Program-made: the position numbers and the translations under genes
The notes under the pieces: model-generated
The model's database searches: none
The model's input: only the letters and a program-made list of their open reading frames with translations
What the model was told of the DNA's origin: nothing
Shown: positions 9,766-19,002 of the stretch, in pieces
Layout: each line of letters begins with the position of its first letter
Numbering within the stretch: the first letter of the stretch is position 1
Assembly (NCBI GenBank): GCA_009829735.1
Contig: CM020618.1
Coordinates: forward strand, 42,043,569 to 42,107,568
Origin: Pyropia yezoensis
Lineage: Eukaryota; Rhodophyta; Bangiophyceae; Bangiales; Bangiaceae
Direction: 5' to 3'
DNA length: 64,000 bases

Positions 9766-10338
9766 TGTAGCATCCCTGGCCCCGACTTGGCGCCGACCCG
9801 GGACTGCAACCAGAGGGCACCAGGTGCCAGAACACGCCCGCCGTGTGGCGATGGTTGGCGGCCGTGGCCCGTGCCCGGCACTGGGATGCGGTGGACTACG
9901 CTATCCACACGCGAGAGAGGGATTTCTGATGTGTTTTTGCATATTTGTGAGGGACTTGATTTGAGAGAATTTGAGTGTGAGATTAGTGAGTGGGAATAGA
10001 ATTAGTAGTGATAGTGGCCCCCGACCTGACGAGGTTAGACTCGGGTCGGGGCTACTCGGGGTTATGGGGGGGGCTACCGGGCCAACGTGCCGGGGTTCCC
10101 CCAGATGCACGTTAAGAGGGACAGCGAGGCGCCCTCGGCCCGCGCCCTCAGGGAAAAAGACAACTGCGCGTTTGCTTTCCTCTTCCCCGTGTGCACTACC
10201 GTGCGTATCTGTTTGCCCTGCAAGCAGGCACGTGAGGCAACAGGCATACCATTCTCGTAGTTCCCCTTTCTGCGTTGCCTGTCCCTTTCCCCCGAGGGAT
10301 ATTGACACGTGTCTGAGAGGATCGAGTTTTATACCACA
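9766..10338 (+). repeat. 5' LTR of chromovirus copy A
   Basis: The 573-bp segment begins TGTAGCATCC and ends ATACCACA, i.e. TG...CA termini. The left boundary coincides with the break in the older RT and with the outer end of the inverted duplication. The right boundary lies four bases before a TGG primer site. The partner 3' LTR is lost in the gap, so the assignment rests on the termini, the nested break and the matching copy at 25061-25633. Confidence 0.75.
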
Positions 10339-10342
10339 TATT

Positions 10343-10359
10343 TGGTGGAGCAGCAGGGG
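10343..10359 (+). other. Candidate primer-binding site, copy A
   Basis: TGGTGGAGCAGCAGGGG follows the LTR end after four bases. It begins with TGG, as expected for pairing with a tRNA 3' CCA. The primer tRNA was not identified. Confidence 0.5.
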
Positions 10360-10547
10360 ATTGGAGTGTTTGAGAAGAGACATTTGGGAGCAGCGGTTGC
10401 GTTGTTCCTATTCTGTCTTTTTCTGTGGTTTGGGAATTATTTGCACCCGTTCACGGGAACCCCATTCCTGGCTCTCCAACCCCTCTCTTGTGGTCTTGCG
10501 ATCTTTAGACACGCAGGTAACTGGACTGTGGCTGTCAAGAGACCAAC

Positions 10548-12308
10548 ATGGCTACCCTCCCTGGCACGACGGTGCCCGAAGGGGTAGACCCCGCGTCCCT
10601 TGACGCATCCCTGGTCACCGCGGGGGACGGTGCCCAACCCGGCGTTCTCCCTACGGGTGAAGCAGACCTGGGCGTGACATCCGGTAGTGGACTGGAGTCT
10701 ACAGGCGGCCAAGTACCGCCTGCTCCCGTTCCTCCGGCTGTTCCTCCTGTGGGAGCCACCCCGGGGTCAACGGCGTTTGAGTCCGCTCGCAGCAGACGTC
10801 TCCCTCCTGTCGGTTCTACTCTTCAACCTCCAGGGATAGCCCCTGGTGTGTTTACTCCTGGACCCACCCATGGCAGCTGGGTGTATACACCTCTTCCTGT
10901 GGGCACTAGCAGTGCCAGAGGCACCGCTATGACTGGTTCTACGGGTCTTCCTGAGACTTCGACTCCTGGGACCGGCCAAGCTTTTCCTCCCCTTGCGTCC
11001 TATGGGGCGGGGAGCTCCAAGACCGGTGACCGGAGCAGCCGTAGGCGTCGGCGTCGTCGCCGCCGCTCTAGCACCAGCGAGACCAGTTCCTCCAGCTCTG
11101 AGGAGGGATATGACTGGGATGCATCTCCCGGTCCTACCCGGCGCAGGCTAGTCGAGTTCGACTTCCCTGCCCACCAAGTGGGAGATGCCACCCTGAACAA
11201 GGTCACGTATTGGGGTAACTACCGGCTGGAGAACCAAGACCAAGGTTACACCCGGAAGATGGCCAAGAAGATGGCATCCCTGAACCGGCGAATGCAGCCG
11301 AGCTTTGGGGGGCATCCTAAGTTTTCCGGGAAGAGACCGGCGCTTATCTTTGCCTTCCTGCGCCGGTTTGTCAAGGCATGCAATGACAACGATGTGTCCG
11401 AGGGCAAGGCTCTCCATCTCCTGGTTAACTTCATGACCGGAGAAGCGGAACAGCGGTTTGCACAGGTTCTACCAGACTCTGCCGGGCACATTGTTGGACG
11501 TACCGTCGCGAGTTATCCGGAGGCGGTCAACTGGCTCCTGTCCAACTACGCAGACGCGGACTCCCTGCGTAAGGCAGTCGGTAGGCTGAACCGGGCAACC
11601 ATGGAGAGACAAGAGACTCCAGAGGCGTTCGCCCGTCGTGTCCGGGAGATGAGCGATGCTTGTGGCAACGTTTACCCTGAGGACAGGCTCAAGATGATCT
11701 TCTCGGAGGGGCTTCCTGAATATCTTCAAGTGGATGCGGAGAACTACAACCAGGAACATCAAGAACATACCTTCCAGCAGTTGATGGCCTATACCCAGGG
11801 CAAGCACCGGCAAGCCAAGGCCCTCCAGGCTCCTATGGTATCAACCCCCAAGCCGTTGTCGCGAGTTCGTCCCGGACCCGACAAGTATAAGGGAGGTGAT
11901 AACCCTGTACCGGTACTCGCAGTTGGCGAGGCCTCACCCATGGAGTCAAGGGACAAGTGGGGCGGCTTCGTTTCTAAGGAGCAACCTTCCCTGGTCGCCC
12001 CCAAGCAGATCAGGAACCAGCGGTTCCGGTCTTGCTGGCTGTGCCAGAAGGAGGATCATATGTCCTACCAGTGCCCGACCATTCCCGAGGATCTCCAGGA
12101 GAAACTCAAGCGTCAAGGACTGGTGTTTGCAAAGGCGGTCAACTGGGCTGACCGGCGGGCACCCTCCAAGATGGACAAGGCACAGGTACATGCCATCCGA
12201 GTGGCAACCTTACAGAGCATCACGGAGGCTCTGGCAAGGGAAGCTCCTACGGACTTTGACCTGGAGACCGAAACCTCTAAGGACTCCTCGGAGCCGGGAA
12301 ACGAGTAG
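10548..12308 (+). CDS. Chromovirus Gag, copy A
   Basis: The 586-residue protein starts at ATG (CAACATGGC). Residues 1-150 are Pro/Gly/Ser/Thr-rich. An Arg-rich stretch (RRRRRRRRRSSTSETSSSSSEE) follows at about 164-185 and may be a nucleic-acid-binding or nuclear-entry segment. The capsid core lies at about 245-400 (SFGGHPKFSGKRPALIFAFLRRF, FMTGEAEQRFAQVLP, EDRLKMIFSEGLPEYLQ). A CCHC knuckle, CWLCQKEDHMSYQC, lies near 499-512. It ends in TAG at 12306. Pol lies in a different frame 128 bases further on. It is intact and differs from copy B at a few residues (AQPG/AEPG, ALHLL/ALYLL, SEPGNE/SDPGNE). Confidence 0.88.
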   Translation: MATLPGTTVPEGVDPASLDASLVTAGDGAQPGVLPTGEADLGVTSGSGLESTGGQVPPAPVPPAVPPVGATPGSTAFESARSRRLPPVGSTLQPPGIAPGVFTPGPTHGSWVYTPLPVGTSSARGTAMTGSTGLPETSTPGTGQAFPPLASYGAGSSKTGDRSSRRRRRRRRRSSTSETSSSSSEEGYDWDASPGPTRRRLVEFDFPAHQVGDATLNKVTYWGNYRLENQDQGYTRKMAKKMASLNRRMQPSFGGHPKFSGKRPALIFAFLRRFVKACNDNDVSEGKALHLLVNFMTGEAEQRFAQVLPDSAGHIVGRTVASYPEAVNWLLSNYADADSLRKAVGRLNRATMERQETPEAFARRVREMSDACGNVYPEDRLKMIFSEGLPEYLQVDAENYNQEHQEHTFQQLMAYTQGKHRQAKALQAPMVSTPKPLSRVRPGPDKYKGGDNPVPVLAVGEASPMESRDKWGGFVSKEQPSLVAPKQIRNQRFRSCWLCQKEDHMSYQCPTIPEDLQEKLKRQGLVFAKAVNWADRRAPSKMDKAQVHAIRVATLQSITEALAREAPTDFDLETETSKDSSEPGNE

Positions 12309-12436
12309 GGCAGGCGCTCTCCCCAAGTGTCTTCCCGAATCTCCAACGGCAGGGTACTTCTACCTGTTCTCCCCTTGCGTGCCGGGAGAAAGGACGGCAG
12401 TTACCTGCTCAACCGGTAGCCGCCTGGACACCCTGT

Positions 12437-15400
12437 TTGTTCAAGGGGACCTTGCTCGTCCTGCGTAAGGAAAACCTCAAGATTAATGCTCGTATGCGTG
12501 TGGGGGATAGCCTCCCCCAAGCTGTTACGCCGGTGGTCGACACGGGAGCCGGACCAAGCGTCATCACTGAGAACCTGTTACCTCCGGGCTGGCGTCGACA
12601 TGCCTGGAGAGCGCCTACCAAGACCCGGATTGTAGACGCATCAGGTCAAACCCTACGACCGCTTGGCCGTCTTCCCGTCGCCATCTATGTCAACAATGAA
12701 CCAATGCTTTTTCCCTTTCTAGTAGTCAAGACCTTATCAGTCCCCCTCATCCTAGGCTGGGACTTCCAGAAGCAGCATGTCAAGAGCATCCTACCCGGAG
12801 AAGGAAAGGTGCAGTTCAACCATGGGTTTGTGTCACCAGTGCTGGAGCACCTAGACACCAAGGTTCGTGTGGCCAAGAACCAGAAGGAACGCATCCCACC
12901 CTCTACCTTGACCCTCATCAAACCGGTGCTCCTACCTCCTCGCTCGGAGACCAAGGTTCAAGTCACGACCCGGACTGCAGGTCAATGCCTGATCTACGGA
13001 CGCAAGGAATTTCTGGCGAAACACCGATTATACCTAGCCCATGGACATCACAAGAAGGTGGAGCGGCACACCCCGTTCTCGGTGCTGATCGTCAACGTGA
13101 GCCGGAAGCCAATAACCCTCGCCAAGGGCACTCGAGTTGGTACAGCAGAGCCTTACCGGGGGTCCGCCCGCGCTATGAGCAAGGAAGACCTCTTCAACCT
13201 GCAACAAGAGCTGGCATCCAACTTGACGGCCTTAGACGTATCTCCGGAACAAGAGCAGGCTGGCCGTACTACTCCGAAGCCGGAACAAGCACCGCCCGGG
13301 ATGCCGAAGGTCAACCAAGAAAACGTCCCTCCCGACTTGAAGGAGGCACTGGAGAAGCTTCTCCACGAATATCGGCACCTGTGGTCTGGAGAGCTGGGCA
13401 AGATGGACGCCACCCTACACCGGATTCAACTCAAGCCAGATGCCAAACCAGTGCACATGCAACCATACCGGGCTGGATCTCATCGCCGGGATGAGATTGA
13501 GAAGCAGGTTAACAAGATGCTCAAGATGGATGTTATCGAGCCATCTGATGGCGAGTGGGCTTTCCCGGTGGTAGTCGTCCCGAAACCTGGCGGTCACTTC
13601 TGTTTCTGCGTTGACTACAGACGCCTGAACGAGATGACAGTCAAGGATGTATACCCGATACCCCGGATGGATGATTGCCTCGACTTTCTTGGTGATGCCA
13701 CCCTCTTCTCGACGCTGGATTGTAATGCCGGTTACTGGCAGATCCCTCTGGCTGATGAGGACAAGGACAAGACTACCTTCACGTGCCACATGGGACTATT
13801 CCGGTGCAAGCGTCTCCCTTTTGGTCTCACTAATGCTCCGGCAACCTTCCAGAGAGCCATCGACATCATCCTGTCGGGGCTAAGGTGGAGAACATGTTTG
13901 GTCTACCTGGACGACATCATCGTTTTCTCCAAGACCCCAGCGGAACACCTGGAGCACCTTCGAGAAGTCCTGGCCCTCCTGTCCAAGGCTGGAGTTACCC
14001 TCAAGGCCGAGAAGTGCCACCTGTTTGAGACTGAGGTGGAGTACCTGGGGCACGTGCTGAGTCCGGGGGAGCTCCGAGTCAATGAGAAGAACATCAAGGC
14101 CCTCCGGCATGCACGGCAACCTAAAACCCAGACGGAACTCAAGAGCTTCCTGGGTATGTGCAACGTCTACCGCCGGTTCGTACGAGACTACGCTCTGATT
14201 GCCCGGCCCTTGACCAAGCTTACTAGCAAGAAGCTTCCAGCACAACTCCCGGTGTTCGACGAGAAGCAGACAGCAGCCTTCGAAGAGCTCAAGAAGCGCC
14301 TGACCACCACTCCAGTACTGGCGTTACCCAAGCGGGAGGGTCAGTTTGTTCTGGAGACTGACGCCTGTGGCGTCCAGGTGGGGTGCTCACTACTCCAGCA
14401 GCAACCTGATGGGCACTTCCTCCCGATAGGCTACTACAGTCGCGTCTTGACTCCAGCCGAGAAGAACTATTCCACGACCGAGCGCGAGTGCTTGGCGGTC
14501 GTCTGGGCTTGCTTCCTGTTACGTCCATATCTTGAAGGACAAGAGTTCCTCATCCGGACGGACCACGCCAGTCTAAGGTGGCTGCTATGCATGGACAGTA
14601 GTCAAGGAAGGGTCGCCCGGTGGCGCCTACGCCTTTCGGAGTTCAAGTACAAGGTGTGCACTAGAGCAGGGAGGGAGCACCACTGCGCCGACACCATGTC
14701 CCGGCTGGAGACTCCTGCAGCCGATACCGGTCCTATCCCGGAGGAAATACCTTGCTTCATCCTCCCGAATGTCGGACGTGGCTGGCACGCTCCCCTGTAC
14801 GAGACACCTGACGCTCATCAACCGGTAACCATTCACCGGATGCTGGAGGCACAATTGACGGACCCTCAATGCTTGGAGCTTCGCCACCAAATGGACCTGA
14901 ACCGGAACAGTCGCTTCTCCGAGTCTACAGACGGACTCCTGGTACGGGTGTCACCCTTCGATGGGGCAACTCAAGTTTACGTACCCCGAAGTCTACGAGC
15001 TGACATCCTACGCCTGGAGCACTCGTCTCCCCAGGCCGGACATCCTGGTATCAATCGGATGTATGCTTCCATGAGACGACATTATTACTGGGAAACCATG
15101 GCCAGTGACGTCCATAAGTGCCTGGAGGCTTGTATTTCTTGTGCAAGGAACCGGTTGTCCCAGAGGAAGAAGACTTCTAAGCTACGCCTATTCCCTGCGG
15201 CGGAGCCCTTTGCAAGCTTAAGCATGGACATCCTGGGGCCCCTACCTGAGACCTCCAGTGGCAACATATACCTGCTCATCATTTGTGACCGGTTCTCCAA
15301 GTTCACTCGAGCAATCCCGTTGAGAACCATCACGGCTCTGGATGTCACGTCGGCCTTCTGCGAGTACTGGATAGCTGCCTACGGCCCTCCAGACTCCGTC

Positions 15401-16396
15401 TTAACCGACAACGGTCCCCAGTTTGCATCCCTGTTCTTCCAAGGAGTCTGTGACCTGATGGGCATCAAGAACTTGTACACCACGACGTACCACCCTCAAA
15501 CGAACGGCCAGGTGGAACGATTCAACCGGACCCTAGTGGACATGGTACGGCACTACGTGGAGGAGCACCAAGAAGACTGGGACGAGCTCCTGGCTGTCCT
15601 CACTCTAGCCTACAACTCCCGAGTTCACCGGACAACGGGAGTCGCTCCACTCGACTTTGTCACCCCAAGGCGGCTGACCAACTTCTCCCTGGAAAGAATA
15701 CCGGATGGTCTCCAGCCTGCACTGAAGTCAGGTCCCAAGGCAAAGGATGAGTTCCTGGAACAACTAAAGCTCCTGCTTCCAAGAGTCAAGGAGTCAATCT
15801 CAAAGACCCAGGAGCGATACAAGCGGGACTATGACAAGGGTGTCCGGGAAAAGAACAAGGAACTGGGTGGTGGCGACTGGGTTTTTGTGGACAACCATAG
15901 CAAGACCCGGGGGAAGCTGGACTCTAAGACGGATGGACCTTATGAGATTCTCAATACGGATGGCTGGACCTTCCTTCTAGACGTGGATGGCTCTCCGTAC
16001 CGGGTGAGCAGCGACCATGTCACCCGAGCTCCACCGCCAAGCCAACGGGACTTGACCCGGCGTAAGCGGACTGCGATACCCTGGCTATCCCAAGAAGAAG
16101 GTCGGGAATTTGTCTACGTCAAGTTTGTCGACCATGCCTGGAGAGATGGACGCCTGTACCTGCGAGTACGCTGGTTCGGTTTTAACCCGGCAGATGATAC
16201 ATGGGAACCCTCAAACCGGCTACCCATCGCGGACGTCTGTGCCTACACGCGACGGAACGGGATTGAGGGCACTCCAGTGGCCAGAGCCGGCAAGATTCTG
16301 GAGTCGGACACGGAGGAGGACCAAGAGGACGGGGCCAACCAAGACCCTCGGGACGAGACGAGCTCACCCGCAACGGATGCGGAACAAGAGGATTGA
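12437..16396 (+). CDS. Chromovirus Pol polyprotein, copy A
   Basis: The open frame is 1319 codons; the first ATG is at 12494, so translation may need recoding after gag. In order: protease VVDTGAGPSVI (about 33-43); RT with [20 protein letters not shown] and YLDDIIVFS (about 360-545); RNase H with LETDACGVQVG and RTDHASLRWLL (about 640-740); integrase HHCC (HSSPQAGH..CISC, about 862-900); and the D,D,E core at MDILGP, TDNGPQFAS and GQVERFNRTL (about 929-1026). A chromodomain follows at about 1228-1275 (VRWFGFNPADDTWEP), which in chromoviruses steers integration to marked chromatin. Copy A has Cys where copy B has Arg before FCVDYR, a position that contacts the incoming nucleotide in reverse transcriptases. 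Confidence 0.92.
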   Translation: MFKGTLLVLRKENLKINARMRVGDSLPQAVTPVVDTGAGPSVITENLLPPGWRRHAWRAPTKTRIVDASGQTLRPLGRLPVAIYVNNEPMLFPFLVVKTLSVPLILGWDFQKQHVKSILPGEGKVQFNHGFVSPVLEHLDTKVRVAKNQKERIPPSTLTLIKPVLLPPRSETKVQVTTRTAGQCLIYGRKEFLAKHRLYLAHGHHKKVERHTPFSVLIVNVSRKPITLAKGTRVGTAEPYRGSARAMSKEDLFNLQQELASNLTALDVSPEQEQAGRTTPKPEQAPPGMPKVNQENVPPDLKEALEKLLHEYRHLWSGELGKMDATLHRIQLKPDAKPVHMQPYRAGSHRRDEIEKQVNKMLKMDVIEPSDGEWAFPVVVVPKPGGHFCFCVDYRRLNEMTVKDVYPIPRMDDCLDFLGDATLFSTLDCNAGYWQIPLADEDKDKTTFTCHMGLFRCKRLPFGLTNAPATFQRAIDIILSGLRWRTCLVYLDDIIVFSKTPAEHLEHLREVLALLSKAGVTLKAEKCHLFETEVEYLGHVLSPGELRVNEKNIKALRHARQPKTQTELKSFLGMCNVYRRFVRDYALIARPLTKLTSKKLPAQLPVFDEKQTAAFEELKKRLTTTPVLALPKREGQFVLETDACGVQVGCSLLQQQPDGHFLPIGYYSRVLTPAEKNYSTTERECLAVVWACFLLRPYLEGQEFLIRTDHASLRWLLCMDSSQGRVARWRLRLSEFKYKVCTRAGREHHCADTMSRLETPAADTGPIPEEIPCFILPNVGRGWHAPLYETPDAHQPVTIHRMLEAQLTDPQCLELRHQMDLNRNSRFSESTDGLLVRVSPFDGATQVYVPRSLRADILRLEHSSPQAGHPGINRMYASMRRHYYWETMASDVHKCLEACISCARNRLSQRKKTSKLRLFPAAEPFASLSMDILGPLPETSSGNIYLLIICDRFSKFTRAIPLRTITALDVTSAFCEYWIAAYGPPDSVLTDNGPQFASLFFQGVCDLMGIKNLYTTTYHPQTNGQVERFNRTLVDMVRHYVEEHQEDWDELLAVLTLAYNSRVHRTTGVAPLDFVTPRRLTNFSLERIPDGLQPALKSGPKAKDEFLEQLKLLLPRVKESISKTQERYKRDYDKGVREKNKELGGGDWVFVDNHSKTRGKLDSKTDGPYEILNTDGWTFLLDVDGSPYRVSSDHVTRAPPPSQRDLTRRKRTAIPWLSQEEGREFVYVKFVDHAWRDGRLYLRVRWFGFNPADDTWEPSNRLPIADVCAYTRRNGIEGTPVARAGKILESDTEEDQEDGANQDPRDETSSPATDAEQED

Positions 16397-16541
16397 GAAG
16401 AAGGGAACGGGTATATCAAGGAGAACACGCAATGCAAGCATGGAACAATCAAGGAAAACAAGCACCCGCTCGAGCAACCCTTCTCTCCGCCTCTTCCCTC
16501 CTCGCTTCTCCCAAGACCCTCACCCTCCTTGCCTCCAACTA

Positions 16542-17690
16542 CTACTCCCGGCGCGGACGCTGAGCCGCGGGAGTGTCCTCCGGCGCTGCCTCCGCGGTAC
16601 GACGGGAACCGGAGGAAGACGGGATGACGTAGTGCGGTGGACGCGGCGCATCCCGGTATGACGCCATCGGAGTAGTACCAGTAGTTGCCGGTGGCTCCCG
16701 CTCATCCAGATATGTCCGTCGGCGCCGCTGGAAGCCCGTGAAGGTCTCTGACCACTGCTGGGCCAGGCCATGCCGCGTCAAAGTCGCCAGAAGTTCGCCA
16801 ACCACCGGGTTGTTCGACATCTGGCCGCTGTCCGCGCAAGCAAACACCCGGTCGACCACGTCGTTCAAGACGCTGGCGTAAGTACCCAGCACCAGAGAGG
16901 ACCCGACGCCTTCAACCTGCACCGGAAGACGACCCAGCTGTCTCAATCATGCCGACGTCGTACTGTTCGCATGTGGACCACCTTGGTCAGGTACCAGTCA
17001 GGCACCCGGAAGCGGGTAAGGCGCAGAGTCGGCGCCGGAATCTCGAACCGGCCCGAGGATGACACTACCGGACGGTCCACAACGGCCCCCGAGACCGGAG
17101 TGCCCAACTCCAGCGGAGGCACAGCGCCGCCGGCGTTGGAAGAAGGCGTCCGGGGTAGAGCGGCCGGAGTAGTCGGCGACCGCACGGCCACTTTCAGACT
17201 CGCCGCAGACAAGCGCGGTGCCGGAGGAGCTTGAAGTACCGGCACAGCAGGAACAGGGCGCGGACGCGCCGGTGACGGTTCAGGCGAGGCAACCGGGGCG
17301 ACAGGGGCAACAGGAGGAAGCGGAGCCGCCGCAGACGCCCGACCGACCGCCGCGGCCCATCCCGACTCCCGCACCGGCGGCCCAACTGGCAGAAGATCAA
17401 GGGCGGCCGGAGCAGGAAAGCTACCTAGCTGCGGCCACGCCGGAAGCGGCGTCGCCAGCTGCACCTTAGCCGGAGAAGACTGGTAGACCACCTGCGCCCA
17501 ACCGTAGCCATCCCGACGCGGGCGGTTCTGGTCGGCAATCGCGTTCAAGAAGCTCCGGTCATGCACCGGTACCAGACGCCGGAAGTCGATCATCGCCTGG
17601 AAGAGCTCCTTGTACTCCTCGTCCTCGCTGCACAGGAAGTCGACGGTCAACTTGTCGACAATCCAGACCATCAGGAGGTCGGGGAGAAAC
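16542..17690 (-). pseudogene. Antisense frame downstream of pol, copy A (frameshifted)
   Basis: The strand opposite pol carries a protein-like frame entering from the gap: an N-terminal part with ELFQAMIDFRRLVPVHDRSF and DGYGWAQVVYQ, then a long Pro/Ala/Val-rich linker, then a helical part (TYASVLNDVVDRVFACADSG, ATLTRHGLAQQWSETFTGF). The first part (16943-17690) and the second (16542-16946) are in different frames because of small deletions near 16950-17000. The true start lies in or beyond the gap. I do not recognise the family. An accessory antisense protein of the element, or unrelated sequence picked up by it, are both possible. Confidence 0.5.
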
Positions 17691-17700
17691 NNNNNNNNNN
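17691..17700. other. Assembly gap (10 N)
   Basis: Ten Ns at the centre of the inverted duplication. The fixed length suggests a placeholder, so the missing sequence (two 3' LTRs and the start of both antisense frames) may be much longer. Protein frames drawn across the Ns are not real. Confidence 0.98.
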
Positions 17701-18857
17701 CTTGGTTTCTCCCCGACCTCCTGATGGTCTGGATTGTCGACAAGTTGACCGTCGACTTCCTGTGCAGCGAGGACGAGGAGTACAAGGAGCTCTTCCAGGC
17801 GATGATCGACTTCCGGCGTCTGGTACCGGTGCATGACCGGAGCTTCTTGAACGCGATTGCCGACCAGAACCGCCCGCGTCGGGATGGCTACGGTTGGGCG
17901 CAGGTGGTCTACCAGTCTTCTCCGGCTAAGGTGCAGCTGGCGACGCCGCTTCCGGCGTGGCCGCAGCTAGGTAGCTTTCCTGCTCCGGCCGCCCTTGATC
18001 TTCTGCCAGTTGGGCCGCCGGTGCGGGAGTCGGGATGGGCCGCGGCGGTCGGTCGGGCGTCTGCGGCGGCTCCGCTTCCTCCTGTTGCCCCTGTCGCCCC
18101 GGTTGCCTCGCCTGAACCGTCACCGGCGCGTCCGCGCCCTGTTCCTGCTGTGCCGGTACTTCAAGCTCCTCCGGCACCGCGCTTGTCTGCGGCGAGTCTG
18201 AAAGTGGCCGTGCGGTCGCCGACTACTCCGGCCGCTCTACCCCGGACGCCTTCTTCCAACGCCGGCGGCGCTGTGCCTCCGCTGGAGTTGGGCACTCCGG
18301 TCTCGGGGGCCGTTGTGGACCGTCCGGTAGTGTCATCCTCGGGCCGGTTCGAGATTCCGGCGCCGACTCTGCGCCTTACCCGCTTCCGGGTGCCTGACTG
18401 GTACCTGAACCAAGGTGGTCCGACATGCGACCAGTACGACGTCGGTATGATTTAAGACCAGCTGGGTCGTCTTCCGGTGCAGGTTGAAGGCGTCGGGTCC
18501 TCCCTGGTGCTGGGCACCTACGCCAGTGTCTTGAACGACGTGGTCGACCGGGTGTTTGCTTGCGCGGACAGCGGTCAGATGTCGAACAACCCGGTGGTTG
18601 GCGAACTTCTGGCGACTTTGACGCGGCATGGCTTGGCCCAGCAGTGGTCAGAGACCTTCACGGGCTTCCAGCGGCGCCGACGGACATATCTGGATGAGCG
18701 GGAGCCACCGGCAACTACTGGTACTACTCCGATGGCGTCATACCGGGATGCGCCGCGTCCACCGCACTACGTCATCCCGTCTTCCTCCGGTTCCCGTCGT
18801 ACCGCGGGGGCAGCGCCGGAGGACACTCCCTCGGCTCAGCGTCCGCGCCGAGAGTAG
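17701..18857 (+). pseudogene. Antisense frame downstream of pol, copy B (one in-frame TAA)
   Basis: In this copy the whole segment from the gap to 18857 is one frame, interrupted only by TAA at 18453-18455. It shows that the two halves seen in copy A belong to one protein of at least 385 residues. Features: a folded N-terminal piece; an Ala/Pro/Val linker at about 85-205; a conserved RFEIPAPTLRLTRFRVPDWYL; then LGRLPVQVEGVGSSLVLGTY and a helical domain ending in an Arg-rich, Pro-rich tail. There is no signal peptide or membrane segment in the visible part. Function unknown. Confidence 0.5.
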
Positions 18858-19002
18858 TAGTTGGAGGCAAGGAGGGTGAGGGTCTTGGGAGAAGCGAGGA
18901 GGAAAGAGGCGGAGAGAAGGGTTGCTCGAGCGGGTGCTTGGTTTCCTTGATTGTTCCATGCTTGCATTGCGTGTTCTCCTTGATATACCCGTTCCCTTCT
19001 TC

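Larger units (their letters stand above)
9766..17690 (+). mobile_element. Chromovirus (Ty3/gypsy) copy A, 3' end missing at the gap
   Basis: It comprises a 5' LTR, primer-binding site, gag, pol with protease, RT, RNase H, integrase and chromodomain, then a reverse-strand frame. It has inserted into the RT region of an older gypsy element, which gives the relative order of insertion. No polypurine tract or 3' LTR is seen before the gap. Confidence 0.9.

Noticed and set aside
17559-17836. Protein frames running across the 10 Ns on both strands
   Set aside because: They arise because the gap sits at a palindrome centre; the residues across the Ns are undefined and the mirrored frames are the same sequence.
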